Of a stretch of DNA of 64,000 nt, positions 14,650-22,896 are shown in pieces. Made by a program: the position numbers and the translations under genes. The stretch lies in NCBI GenBank assembly GCA_031082285.1, contig JAVHLK010000002.1, forward strand, positions 62,001-126,000. Reading direction: 5' to 3'. Positions within the stretch are counted from its first letter, which is position 1, and each line of letters begins with the position of its first letter. The notes beneath the pieces were generated by a model that had not been told where the DNA came from, ran no database searches, and worked only from the letters and a program-made list of their open reading frames with translations. The stretch is from Desulfomonilaceae bacterium (GTDB lineage: Bacteria; Desulfobacterota; Desulfomonilia; Desulfomonilales; Desulfomonilaceae).

Positions 14650-15000
14650 ATGCGTGTCGTAAGCTCCAAATCCGAGCCCAGGCGCGAGGTTCCGGAACGA
14701 AAGGGTGAAAAGAGCCGTAATGCAAGTCCGCATGACATCACGATGGATCTTCAGAAACTCACGACAGACAAGGCCACGGACGAACTGAAACTGGCCGCGT
14801 TGGTGGAGACCACGCTTCGTGCAATCTACCCCTGTGAAGTGGTACGAGTCGAAGACGGGATCTTCACCGTGGACGTGGAAGCTCCGCTGCTTCAAGAAGC
14901 CAGGCTGGTTGAGGAATACAACAGGGCCGTGGGCAAGATGCCGGGAGTGAAGGCAGTGAGGGTGCACCTGGCGCCTTCCAACATCTGGGGACTGGGATAG
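14650..15000 (+). CDS. Small BON-like domain protein
   Basis: A 116-residue soluble protein. After a basic, polar N-terminus (about 1-45) comes a domain (about 46-112) with the pattern LAALVETTLRAIYP, VEDGIFTVDVEAPL, and PGVKAVRVHL. That is the alpha-beta-beta-alpha-beta order of BON-like domains. The same pattern is found at the C-terminus of the kinase-like protein at 15297-16097, so the two are related. ATG 14650 has a strong SD (GAGAGGAGG). A consensus sigma-54 promoter is placed correctly for this gene. No enzymatic motif is visible; a regulatory or binding role is possible. Confidence 0.7.
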   Translation: MRVVSSKSEPRREVPERKGEKSRNASPHDITMDLQKLTTDKATDELKLAALVETTLRAIYPCEVVRVEDGIFTVDVEAPLLQEARLVEEYNRAVGKMPGVKAVRVHLAPSNIWGLG

Positions 15001-15296
15001 GGGATTCGATGAGACGGAATCCGATCCGGTCTTTATTTCGGTTCATTCCTATTCTCCGAGAGGGGTCGGGAGAGTGCCGTGCTCACGGGTGTAAAGGCGT
15101 GTGATGTGAAGCATCAACTTTGGGTGGGGTCGCTGCCGTTGAACGGACTCAGTTCCGACGGAGCCTCGAAATACGACGGCAACCCTTTCCGAGACCCGTC
15201 GCGCGAGAGGCCGCCCCCCGTATAACGAGCCCATGTGTGTAATTATTGTGCTTGACGAATTGTCCGGTTTCTGGAAAATGCAACCGGGAGGAGCAA

Positions 15297-16097
15297 ATGG
15301 CCATTATCACCATATCACGGGACTCGCACAGCCATGGTCAGGAAATCGCGGAAAAAGTTTGCCGTAAATTAGGCTATTCCTGCATTTCACGAGAGATTCT
15401 TCTCGAAGCGTCCGAGCATTTCAACATTCCTGAGATCAAGCTGAAAAGTGCACTCCACGACGCGCCGGCGGCCTTGGATAGATTTACCTACGGAAAAGAG
15501 CGGTACCTGGCGTTCATCCAGTCAGAATTCCTCGATCACGCCCGGAAGGACAACCTCGTGTATCACGGCCTGGCAGGGCACTTCATGGTTCGCGGAGTCG
15601 CGCATTGCCTCAAAGTGCGGGTCGCTGCCGACATGGAGGACCGTGTCAATCTGGAAATTCAGCGGGAAAATGTTTCTAGGGACGAGGCGCTCAAGACCCT
15701 CACGGAAGAAGACGAAGAGAGACGAAAATGGTCCTGGACATTGTGGGGCCATGATCCGTGGGACTCGATTCTGTACGACCTAATTCTTCATCTCAACAAG
15801 TTGTCCATCGAGAACGTGGTCGACATAATCTGCCTCACCGCGAAGATGGACCGTTTCGCCGCGGTCCCCGAGTCGCAGAAGGTCGTGGACGATCTTCATT
15901 TGGCCGCCAAAGTAAAAACAAGCCTCGTCATGAAGTATCCGTCCTGTACGGTCAACGCGGACGGCCGAATAGTTGGGGTCAACGTGGTGTCGGACATAAC
16001 TCAGGAAACCGCCATTATTGAAGAAATAGAGCAGCTGACCACGGGGCTTCCCGGTGTGGATGAGGTCCGGGTATCCGTCACCCCCCACGGTTTCTGA
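15297..16097 (+). CDS. Cytidylate kinase-like protein fused to a C-terminal BON-like domain
   Basis: A 266-residue protein. Residues 1 to about 190 match the cytidylate-kinase-like family (ITISRDSHSHGQEIAEKVCRKLG at the start, then a lid-like region rich in Arg and Trp). The usual GSGG of the nucleotide loop reads HSHG, so kinase activity is uncertain. Residues about 195-262 repeat the BON-like pattern seen in the preceding gene (LAAKVKTSLVMKYPSCTV, IVGVNVV, LPGVDEVRVSV). ATG 15297 has GGGAGGAG at 5-6 nt. The gene lies 296 nt after the small BON protein; whether they share the sigma-54 transcript is unknown. Related sensor-like kinases occur in sulfate reducers, but the role is unknown. Confidence 0.75.
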   Translation: MAIITISRDSHSHGQEIAEKVCRKLGYSCISREILLEASEHFNIPEIKLKSALHDAPAALDRFTYGKERYLAFIQSEFLDHARKDNLVYHGLAGHFMVRGVAHCLKVRVAADMEDRVNLEIQRENVSRDEALKTLTEEDEERRKWSWTLWGHDPWDSILYDLILHLNKLSIENVVDIICLTAKMDRFAAVPESQKVVDDLHLAAKVKTSLVMKYPSCTVNADGRIVGVNVVSDITQETAIIEEIEQLTTGLPGVDEVRVSVTPHGF

Positions 16098-16140
16098 GCG
16101 GACAATTGTATAATCCGGCTGAACGTCTCGTCGGCCGGGG

Positions 16141-17436
16141 TCATTGTATGAAGCCCATTGCCTTCGGAAGCCACAGAACCGTGCTGGGCATGTACGTCAT
16201 CATCATAAGGACAGCGACCTGGATGATAAGAAAGGGTACCACGGCCTTGGATACGTAAATCAAATCCTTGTTCGCAATAGCCCCGGTAATGTAGAGACTG
16301 ACCCCCATGGGCGGCGTACAGTACCCGATGGCCAGGTTGACGGTCATGATAAGGCCGAAATGCATGGGGTGGACGCCGAAAGCTGCGAGCATCGGCAGCA
16401 ATACAGGACCCAGGATCAAGGTCGCGGAAATGATGTCCATGAACATACCCACCACCAAGAGCAGAATGTTCATGGCCAGCAAGAAAACAACCGGAGATTG
16501 AACGGTGGCGAGAACGGCTTCGGTGATCTTGCCCGGAATATTCTCCAGCGTCAGGAGTCTGCCGAAGCAGGTCGCGCCGGCAACGATGATTAGCAGAGTG
16601 GCCGAAGTCACCGCGGAGGAAACGGTAATATTCTTCACCTGGCTCAGTTTCATCGAACGGTGAATTAACAACTCCACGATAAACGCGTACACACACGCGA
16701 CCACCGCGGCCTCGTTGGCAGTGAAGGCCCCGGAAAAGATTCCGCCGAAAATGATGACCGGAAGCATCAAGGACCAGAACCCCTCTCTGAGGATTCCCAC
16801 AAGCTCGCGGGGCGACGGGACGGGCTTGCGCACGATCGACGTATCCTTGCGGAAGTAGAGGTAGCTGTACATACACGTGAAAAACATGATCAGGATGCCG
16901 GGAACAAAACCGGTGAGGAAGAGACCTTCCAGCGACACGTTGCTGATCATGGAATAGAGGATCATTCCTATGCTCGGCGGAATGATGACCCCCAGGTTCG
17001 GCGAGGTGGTCATCAGTCCGAGAGTGTACTTCTTCGGGTATCCGTTTTCCAGGAGGGAGGGGATCATAAAGCCGCCCAGGGCCACCACCGTGGCCACGGT
17101 GGATCCGGAGATCGCGCCGAAGAGCCCGCACGCCAGTACGCCGGCCATGCCGAGTCCTCCGGGAAGCCAGCTCACCAGGGCATTGGCCACTTTGATCAGC
17201 TTTTCCACAATGGTTCCCGCGGTCATGATGTTGCCGCAGAGGATGAAGAAGAGCACCACGACGAGAGCGAAGTTGTCAAGGCTGCGAAAGAGTGTCTGTG
17301 TGAGCAACAACAGAGGCAGATCGGTGAACAGCAAGAATCCGAGCACCGCGGTGAAGAAAAGGCACATGAACACCGGCACGTAGCTTGCCATGCAGCCCAA
17401 CAGAATCAGAAGAATGATTACGTGACTCGACTCCAT
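16141..17436 (-). CDS. dctM: TRAP transporter large permease (DctM)
   Basis: A 431-residue, strongly hydrophobic inner-membrane protein with about 11-12 transmembrane segments. It has DctM family marks: GCMASYVPVFMCLFFTAVLG at the start, GSTVATVVALGGFMIPSL and the SPNLGVIIPPSIGMILY re-entrant loop. It is the third gene of a dctP-dctQ-dctM set on the minus strand and forms the ion-coupled channel for solute delivered by the DctP protein at 18205-19287. It ends 44 nt from the convergent kinase-like gene. The transported carboxylate is not identifiable. Confidence 0.95.
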   Translation of the reverse strand: MESSHVIILLILLGCMASYVPVFMCLFFTAVLGFLLFTDLPLLLLTQTLFRSLDNFALVVVLFFILCGNIMTAGTIVEKLIKVANALVSWLPGGLGMAGVLACGLFGAISGSTVATVVALGGFMIPSLLENGYPKKYTLGLMTTSPNLGVIIPPSIGMILYSMISNVSLEGLFLTGFVPGILIMFFTCMYSYLYFRKDTSIVRKPVPSPRELVGILREGFWSLMLPVIIFGGIFSGAFTANEAAVVACVYAFIVELLIHRSMKLSQVKNITVSSAVTSATLLIIVAGATCFGRLLTLENIPGKITEAVLATVQSPVVFLLAMNILLLVVGMFMDIISATLILGPVLLPMLAAFGVHPMHFGLIMTVNLAIGYCTPPMGVSLYITGAIANKDLIYVSKAVVPFLIIQVAVLMMMTYMPSTVLWLPKAMGFIQ

Positions 17437-17514
17437 GAGGGTGTCTCTCCTAATCGTGCATCGTTTCCGGAACTTCCGTCGCGTCGGCGGGAAGGGAAAT
17501 CGGCGTCTCCGTCA

Positions 17515-18018
17515 TTATTCAGCCGTCCGTGCTTCGCGGCGCGCCATGATATCGCGGTACAGGACCTGGATGGTACGGATGAACATAGTGGCGCCCATTA
17601 CGGGTATGATGGCGTACAGATAGACGAGGGGGATCTGCATTATAATGGTTTTTTGATAGGTCGCGGCCTGCAGCGCGGCCATTGTCCAGCCGTAATAGAG
17701 CATCATCGTCGCGAACACCAGGGTTGCCGCATGGCTGAAATAGCTCAGGGGGGTCTTCAGCACGGGGACCAGCTGTACCAAGGCGTCGATCTTGATCATC
17801 GACCCGTTCTTGATCGCAACGCCAAGGCCGATGAACGTGGTGTAAATGATGACTTCCCTGACCAACTCTTCCGACCAGGCCAGGTTGTAGTGGAAGCCGT
17901 AACGTAGCACCACATTGACGAACAGCGCCACGAGCGCGACCATTACGGCGATGAAGAGAGTCCACTCCTCCAAGAAGGTGAGGATCTTGTCCAGTACGTT
18001 GAGGATCTTTCCGAACAT
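17515..18018 (-). CDS. dctQ: TRAP transporter small permease (DctQ)
   Basis: A 167-residue membrane protein with four predicted transmembrane helices and the DctQ signature region NVVLRYGFHYNLAWSEELVR (about 34-53), where the conserved R, W-S-E-E residues are present, followed by IYTTFIGLGVAIKNGSMIKID. ATG 18018 is chosen because it begins the usual amphipathic N-terminus and has AAGGA upstream. It lies between dctP and dctM and holds the large permease in the TRAP complex. Confidence 0.93.
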   Translation of the reverse strand: MFGKILNVLDKILTFLEEWTLFIAVMVALVALFVNVVLRYGFHYNLAWSEELVREVIIYTTFIGLGVAIKNGSMIKIDALVQLVPVLKTPLSYFSHAATLVFATMMLYYGWTMAALQAATYQKTIIMQIPLVYLYAIIPVMGATMFIRTIQVLYRDIMARREARTAE

Positions 18019-18204
18019 AGGACGATTCCTTCGGGTCGTTGGCACATGTCGGTCCCGAGCGGCGGGGCCGGAATTGAGAGACCCCTTTCGGCGGCGCCCG
18101 AGACGTCACAAGACCGGCTCGCCATTACCGGTTGCCGTGCGCATTCTCAGGCGTAAGGCTCGACGGGGGGCAATGATGCAGCCCCCCGAGTATGTATCTT
18201 CGAT

Positions 18205-19287
18205 TTAGGGTTTGTAACCCATGTAGCCCTGGACCTCTTCCAGGTAATTGGCGGGCTTGTAGGTGTCGCCCGGATAGAGCTTGTTGATTTCCGGTGCGTA
18301 CTTCTTGTGGACCTCGTCGCCCAATTTCCTCAACGTGTCCATCTCTTCCTTCGACAGGCTGATGAATTCGATGCCGTCCTTCTTGGCCTTCTCGATCTCA
18401 TCAGTTTCCTGCTGCACGGTTTCTTTACGAATCTTGACACAGACCTCGCGGACTACGTCTTTGAAGGTCTTCTGCAGATCCTCCGGCAGAGAGGCGAACC
18501 ACTTCTTGTTGAAGATCCAGATGAACAGGCCCTGTGCGTAGTTCACGTACGTATAGTACTTGGCCTGCTCGAACTTCTTGGTGATGTTGCACACACTGGG
18601 AGTGTGATCCAACCCGGTGATGACGCCCTGTTTCAGTGCAACGGGAACGTCCGGCCACGGCATCGCGACGGGGGTGAATCCCCAGGCCTTGTAGATCAGC
18701 TGGTTGACCGCGGCCTCGGCCGTGCGGAATTTCACCTTCTTGGCATCTGCAAGACTTCTGACCGGAATGGTCGTTGCCCAGCCGTAGTTGCCGTAACCCG
18801 TGATGTCGAGACCCATGATCCCCTGATGATCCATGGCCATCATGAAGTGATCGAAGATCTGTCCGCTTCCGATAAATTTGTCGAGTTTTTCAAATGAATC
18901 CACGAGAAACGGCAGGTTGATGAGACCGAATCGGGGGCCCAGGTTGGTGGCGGCCACGGAGCTGCAGCCCATTCCCTGGATGGCTCCCATCTGAAGTTGG
19001 TTGAGGACTTCCACCTCTCCCCCGAGCATGGAGAAGGGCTTGAAATCAAGGTAGATCTGGCCGTCGGTCCGTTTCCAGAGCTCGTCCCGGATGGCGAATC
19101 CGGTGTACACGCCTTTGAGAACCGGATGAGAGACGTTGGAGACGATGCAAGTGTACTTGGCACCCGAAGGATCAAATGCCGGCTTCCACTTGTCCAGAGG
19201 AGGCGCCTGCCCAAATGCGGGGCCGACCAGTAAACCAAAGCCGATCAAGCATACCGTCACGAAGATTGCCGATTCTTTTACCTTCAC
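18205..19287 (-). CDS. dctP: TRAP transporter solute-binding protein (DctP)
   Basis: A 360-residue periplasmic binding protein with an N-terminal signal peptide (hydrophobic core about 8-24, cleavage near FGQA). It shows DctP-type features: FSMLGGEVEVLNQLQMGAIQG, VRSLADAKKVKFRTAEA (the conserved Arg that binds the ligand carboxylate) and ALKQGVITGLDHTPSV. Start is GTG with AAGGAGG at 5 nt. It is the first gene of the TRAP operon. The ligand is probably an organic or aromatic acid, but sequence alone does not fix it. Confidence 0.94.
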   Translation of the reverse strand: MKVKESAIFVTVCLIGFGLLVGPAFGQAPPLDKWKPAFDPSGAKYTCIVSNVSHPVLKGVYTGFAIRDELWKRTDGQIYLDFKPFSMLGGEVEVLNQLQMGAIQGMGCSSVAATNLGPRFGLINLPFLVDSFEKLDKFIGSGQIFDHFMMAMDHQGIMGLDITGYGNYGWATTIPVRSLADAKKVKFRTAEAAVNQLIYKAWGFTPVAMPWPDVPVALKQGVITGLDHTPSVCNITKKFEQAKYYTYVNYAQGLFIWIFNKKWFASLPEDLQKTFKDVVREVCVKIRKETVQQETDEIEKAKKDGIEFISLSKEEMDTLRKLGDEVHKKYAPEINKLYPGDTYKPANYLEEVQGYMGYKP

Positions 19288-19984
19288 CTCAACCTCCTTT
19301 TGTGTTTGTGCTGGTCCCTAAGGTTGCTTTACCCCACCATAACCGAATATGATTGGCTGCCAAGTTACCGTCACATTCGTCATTAGTCAAGGAAAACCGA
19401 CATTACTGTTCAACTTCACGAACCCCGGCAGACATACCGACACGCGTCTGCTCGTCGGCGGTCATGATGCGAAGCCCCACCTTCGACGCCCGTTCCGTGG
19501 AGCGATCAGTTCCGGCCTAAACAGGTCTGGTACTGGTACGGGGGAAATCTTGTCTGATGCGGAAACGGCCTCAGGGGTACGGGGCGAGAGACCGTACGGA
19601 ATGGGAACCTTGAGGACATCGGGCATTCCATCGGGAGGGGCCTCAGTTCACTATAGAGAACACCGGCCGAGGAGGCACAACCGGAACTTGATATCGCATC
19701 ATCTCGACGCGGAAGAAATGTGCGGTCGTATTTACCTGAAAGTCCTCTTCCTTCTCGTTCCCAGGCTCTGCCTGGGAATGCCTATCCGTCCCGCGTCCCG
19801 CGGGATCTGCAGCCCGGAGTTCACGCGGACTTTCATGGTCAGTTATGATCGCCCCGATCATGGGGGGTTATGCCACAGAGCACTAAGGCTTCCGGCATGG
19901 GACGAACCCATGAATCCTCGGTTTTGCACCATCCCGGTTATCGTCACGGCTGTGGCCGGACATTCGAGCTGGAAACGGCGACCA
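19288..19984. other. Long non-coding region with hairpin repeats
   Basis: About 700 bases without a supportable gene; the reading frames present have no family features, no SD and atypical composition. It contains two close perfect inverted repeats (19758-19778 and 19789-19805). A weak promoter candidate for dctP reads TTGACT, 17 nt, TAACTT on the minus strand near 19370-19400. Confidence 0.6.
19758..19778. repeat. Palindromic intergenic repeat (REP-like)
   Basis: TTCCCAGGC, TCT, GCCTGGGAA: perfect 9-bp stem with a 3-nt loop, embedded in CTCGTTCCCAGGC...GGGAATGCC. This type of CTCGTTCCC palindrome recurs as an intergenic repeat in several bacteria. A second perfect 7-bp hairpin (TCCCGCG-TCC-CGCGGGA, 19789-19805) follows 10 nt later. 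Confidence 0.6.
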
Positions 19985-20737
19985 CTAGAACGCGTTGAAC
20001 ACGATATGGATGCCCACAAGTGAGAGCCCGTAGATGAATATCTCTTTCAACGTTTGATCGGGAATGCGTCGGGCTATTCTGGGACCGATCTGTCCCCCCG
20101 CTATGACGCCCAGCGCCGCGATGAAGACAAGCCGGCCCGAAAAAGTCTCTCCGCCGGCTATATGCAGGGCCGATGCGACCGCGGCGTTCATGGCCATGAG
20201 AATCAGACATGCGCCGATGGCCGCGTCCATTCTCATGTTAAGTCGATTGCGAAGAATCGGTACCAGGAAGTCGCCCACTCCGACCGATAGGAGACCCGTC
20301 AGGGTGGACAAGAGCGGGACGGGCCAGAGGTAAGGAACAATGGAGCGCAATGGCACCTTTCGAACGGGAGCGTCCCCCAAGTCTTCTCTCGCGGCCACAA
20401 ATACCAGGGCGGTTGCCAGGCACGCGACTCCGAGGAGAAATACCACACATTGCTGGGGAACTACGGTGGAGAGCCACACGCCTGCAGCCACTCCGGGGAA
20501 GGCCGCGCCGGCAAGAATCAGCGAGACCCTGGGGTCGGTCTTGTTCTGGACGGCGACGGTAAGTCCCCCGGATCCCATGCCGGCAACCTGGACGATCAAT
20601 GACGTGAGAACGGCCTCGGCAGGACTCAAACCGAGCACGAAAATCAGGTACGGGGTCCACAATATACCGCCGCCGATACCCACCATGGTGGCAAGGGAGG
20701 CGAACACAAGTCCCACCGGGAGGGCCGTCCATTCCAT
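19985..20737 (-). CDS. TauE/SafE-family membrane permease
   Basis: A 250-residue membrane protein with about eight transmembrane helices arranged as two repeats. The glycine-rich MVGIGGGILWTPYLIFVLGL near the N-terminus and VGVGDFLVPIL after the midpoint are the paired TauE motifs. The family exports sulfite, sulfonates or other small organic anions. ATG 20737 is chosen as the first Met of the hydrophobic repeat. It starts 2 nt after the stop of the HAMP protein gene, so both are one unit. Substrate unknown. Confidence 0.88.
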   Translation of the reverse strand: MEWTALPVGLVFASLATMVGIGGGILWTPYLIFVLGLSPAEAVLTSLIVQVAGMGSGGLTVAVQNKTDPRVSLILAGAAFPGVAAGVWLSTVVPQQCVVFLLGVACLATALVFVAAREDLGDAPVRKVPLRSIVPYLWPVPLLSTLTGLLSVGVGDFLVPILRNRLNMRMDAAIGACLILMAMNAAVASALHIAGGETFSGRLVFIAALGVIAGGQIGPRIARRIPDQTLKEIFIYGLSLVGIHIVFNAF

Positions 20738-20739
20738 GG

Positions 20740-21339
20740 CTATGATTTCCCTTCCTCGTTGCCGGCCGGCGGCGGAGCAGGGAACAGCTTGAAGTCCTCG
20801 ATGAGCCACTTGAATCCGTCAAGTTTCTCTTCGATCTCGGACAGATATCGCAAGGATTCCGAATCCGAAGGCAGGCGTTGCCGAAGGTCCGCGACCGGCG
20901 CACGAAGGGAAGACTCCGTAGTGAGCCCCAGCGCCACGATCTCCTGGATATTGCTCGCCAGTCCGTTGATGGTCTCTCCCAACAACCCGATTTCGTCTCG
21001 ACTTCGAACCGGAATCGTTTGCCTGAGATCTCCCTCGGAGATGATCCTTGAACTTTCCACCATCTGCTGGAGCGGACCGGTGATTCGCCTCATGAACATG
21101 ATCAGTACGATCAAGGTGACGGTTGCCTGTACGACGCACATCAGGAGAGCTTTGTTCTGCAGCGACGTCAGAGCAAGGACCACGCTTTGAATCGTTTCCG
21201 CCGTCAGTGCCGGGACGGTCGTCTCGGGAACCGCGGCTCGAATCGCCCATACGAACTCGATCGTTATCAGCAGCGACGCTGCTGCGATGAGGCCGAAATA
21301 GGTGAGCATCTTTCTTTCGATAGACCGGCTAGTCTTCAT
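20740..21339 (-). CDS. Two-helix membrane protein with HAMP domain
   Basis: A 199-residue protein with transmembrane segments at about 12-32 and 62-84, a short periplasmic loop of about 28 residues and a cytoplasmic HAMP domain (RRITGPLQQMVESSRIISEGDLRQTIPVRSRDEIGLLGETINGL). A helical tail ends in a Pro-rich stretch. No kinase, cyclase or methyl-accepting output domain follows, so it is a stand-alone HAMP membrane protein. It is co-transcribed with the TauE-type permease, which suggests a sensing or scaffolding role for that transporter; this is inference. Confidence 0.75.
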   Translation of the reverse strand: MKTSRSIERKMLTYFGLIAAASLLITIEFVWAIRAAVPETTVPALTAETIQSVVLALTSLQNKALLMCVVQATVTLIVLIMFMRRITGPLQQMVESSRIISEGDLRQTIPVRSRDEIGLLGETINGLASNIQEIVALGLTTESSLRAPVADLRQRLPSDSESLRYLSEIEEKLDGFKWLIEDFKLFPAPPPAGNEEGKS

Positions 21340-21635
21340 TGGCTTTCCCGAACAGAGGGTTGTCTTTCGGCGCAGTATCCTATCACACCTTCGGTCGTTA
21401 CGGTGAGGAACGGTGCGTCCGGTCTCCGGGTCGGTCTGCCGTCCTTACGGGCGAGCGACGCCGCGAGGCGACACTCGTGTGCCGGCTCGAGCAAGGAAGA
21501 CGAAAAAACCGCTCTGCACGACGATACGGTCTTGGTTCACGAGTCTGATGACGGGTATTGATTCCGCCCGGACATGATGCTAGTACTACCCGCCAGTGTC
21601 ATCACACGCGAATTCCATTGAGGAAAGGACGAGTC
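21340..21635. other. Intergenic region, nothing recognised
   Basis: Divergent region between the HAMP protein gene and the glycosyltransferase pair. I see no gene and no promoter that stands out; AGGAAAGGACG directly before 21636 is the SD of the next gene. Confidence 0.4.
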
Positions 21636-22868
21636 ATGAGCGATTTCCTTCAGTCAGGTCCAATCAGTACGCTTCATCTCCTCGGTGAATGCGAAGTGGC
21701 CGGAATCGAATCGCAACTCCAAGAAGCAACCAAGCTGAGGCCCGTGGCCCTCGTTCTTCCCTGCCTCGTGTCGGAGATGGACGGCCCGGCCCTTGCCATG
21801 ATCATGAACACTCTGGACTCCGTTACCTATGTGAGCGAGATCGTCATTACTCTCGGACCGGCCGACGCGGCGGATTTCGCGCGGGCGCGCGAGTATTTCA
21901 ATCCGTTGCAGAAAGAAGGCCGAGTCGTGCGCATCATATGGAATGATGGGGAGAGGATGCAGTCGCTGTACGACCAGATAACCGAAATCGGTTTGTCCGC
22001 GGGACCTCACGGCAAAGGGAGAAGCGCGTGGATGGCGTACGGCTATGTCGTTTCACGACGGGACGCCTATGTGATCGCTCTGCATGACTGCGATATTCTC
22101 ACGTATTCGAGAAGTCTGCTTGCTCGTTTGGTGTACCCGACGGTCATGCCCAACTTGGACTATGAGTTCTGCAAAGGGTACTACAGTCGCATCACGGACC
22201 GGATGCACGGCCGCGTCACCAGACTCTTGGTAACGCCTCTTATTCACGCGTTGATCGCCATTCTCGGCGAACTCCCCTTGCTTCAGTACTACCGAGCGTT
22301 CCGCTATCCTCTATCGGGAGAGTTCTCCATGATAGCCGATCTTGCCCGAGTCAATCGCATTCCCGCGGATTGGGGCCTGGAGGTGGGTGTGCTCGCGGAA
22401 GTGTTCAGGAACTGTTCCATGAGCCGGATTTGCCAGGTGGAATTGTGCGGGAATTATGAGCACAAACATCAGGATTTATCCAAGGAAGATCCGGAAAAAG
22501 GGCTGAACAAGATGGCCATAGACATCTGTAAGACGATCTTTCGCGTCCTGTACTCGAGCGGGGTCGTGCTGACCGCGGGTTTCTTCAATACTCTTCAGGC
22601 GACGTATCTGAAAGAAGCACAAGATGTGATGGCGATCTATCACGATGACGCCCGCATTAACGGGCTCGTATACGACCGCCACGACGAAGCGACCGCGGTG
22701 GAAACCTTTACGCAAGCCGTCCAGACCGCAGGAGCGATTATTTCGGAGAATCCGCTGGGCCCGCCGCAGATTCCCAATTGGAATCGAATTTTCTCCGCCG
22801 TTCCCGATTTTGCGGAGAAACTTAGGACCTATGTGGACGAAGACAATAGAGGAGCCTTTGACGTCTAG
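21636..22868 (+). CDS. Glycosyltransferase like glucosyl-3-phosphoglycerate synthase (GT81-type)
   Basis: A 410-residue cytosolic glycosyltransferase with a GT-A fold. It has the metal-binding DxD-like HDCDILTYSRSLLARL, a preceding ARAREYFNPLQKEG region, and the conserved block FCKGYYSRITDRMHGRVTRLLVTPL with YPLSGEFSM, which I associate with glucosyl- or mannosyl-3-phosphoglycerate synthases. ATG 21636 has AAGGA at about 6 nt. It is followed within 28 nt by a second glycosyltransferase. A compatible-solute (glucosylglycerate-type) or glycolipid product is plausible; a matching phosphatase was not seen here. Confidence 0.75.
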   Translation: MSDFLQSGPISTLHLLGECEVAGIESQLQEATKLRPVALVLPCLVSEMDGPALAMIMNTLDSVTYVSEIVITLGPADAADFARAREYFNPLQKEGRVVRIIWNDGERMQSLYDQITEIGLSAGPHGKGRSAWMAYGYVVSRRDAYVIALHDCDILTYSRSLLARLVYPTVMPNLDYEFCKGYYSRITDRMHGRVTRLLVTPLIHALIAILGELPLLQYYRAFRYPLSGEFSMIADLARVNRIPADWGLEVGVLAEVFRNCSMSRICQVELCGNYEHKHQDLSKEDPEKGLNKMAIDICKTIFRVLYSSGVVLTAGFFNTLQATYLKEAQDVMAIYHDDARINGLVYDRHDEATAVETFTQAVQTAGAIISENPLGPPQIPNWNRIFSAVPDFAEKLRTYVDEDNRGAFDV

Positions 22869-22896
22869 TCGAGGCATGAATGAGAGGAGTGATTCG

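Noticed and set aside
19758-19805. CRISPR-like array or tRNA in the intergenic hairpins
   Set aside because: Only two unlike hairpins, no regular spacing, and no cloverleaf or T-arm motif.
19349-20023. 224-codon plus-strand frame in the gap after dctP
   Set aside because: No SD, no conserved segment, and it covers the intergenic hairpins; treated as non-coding.
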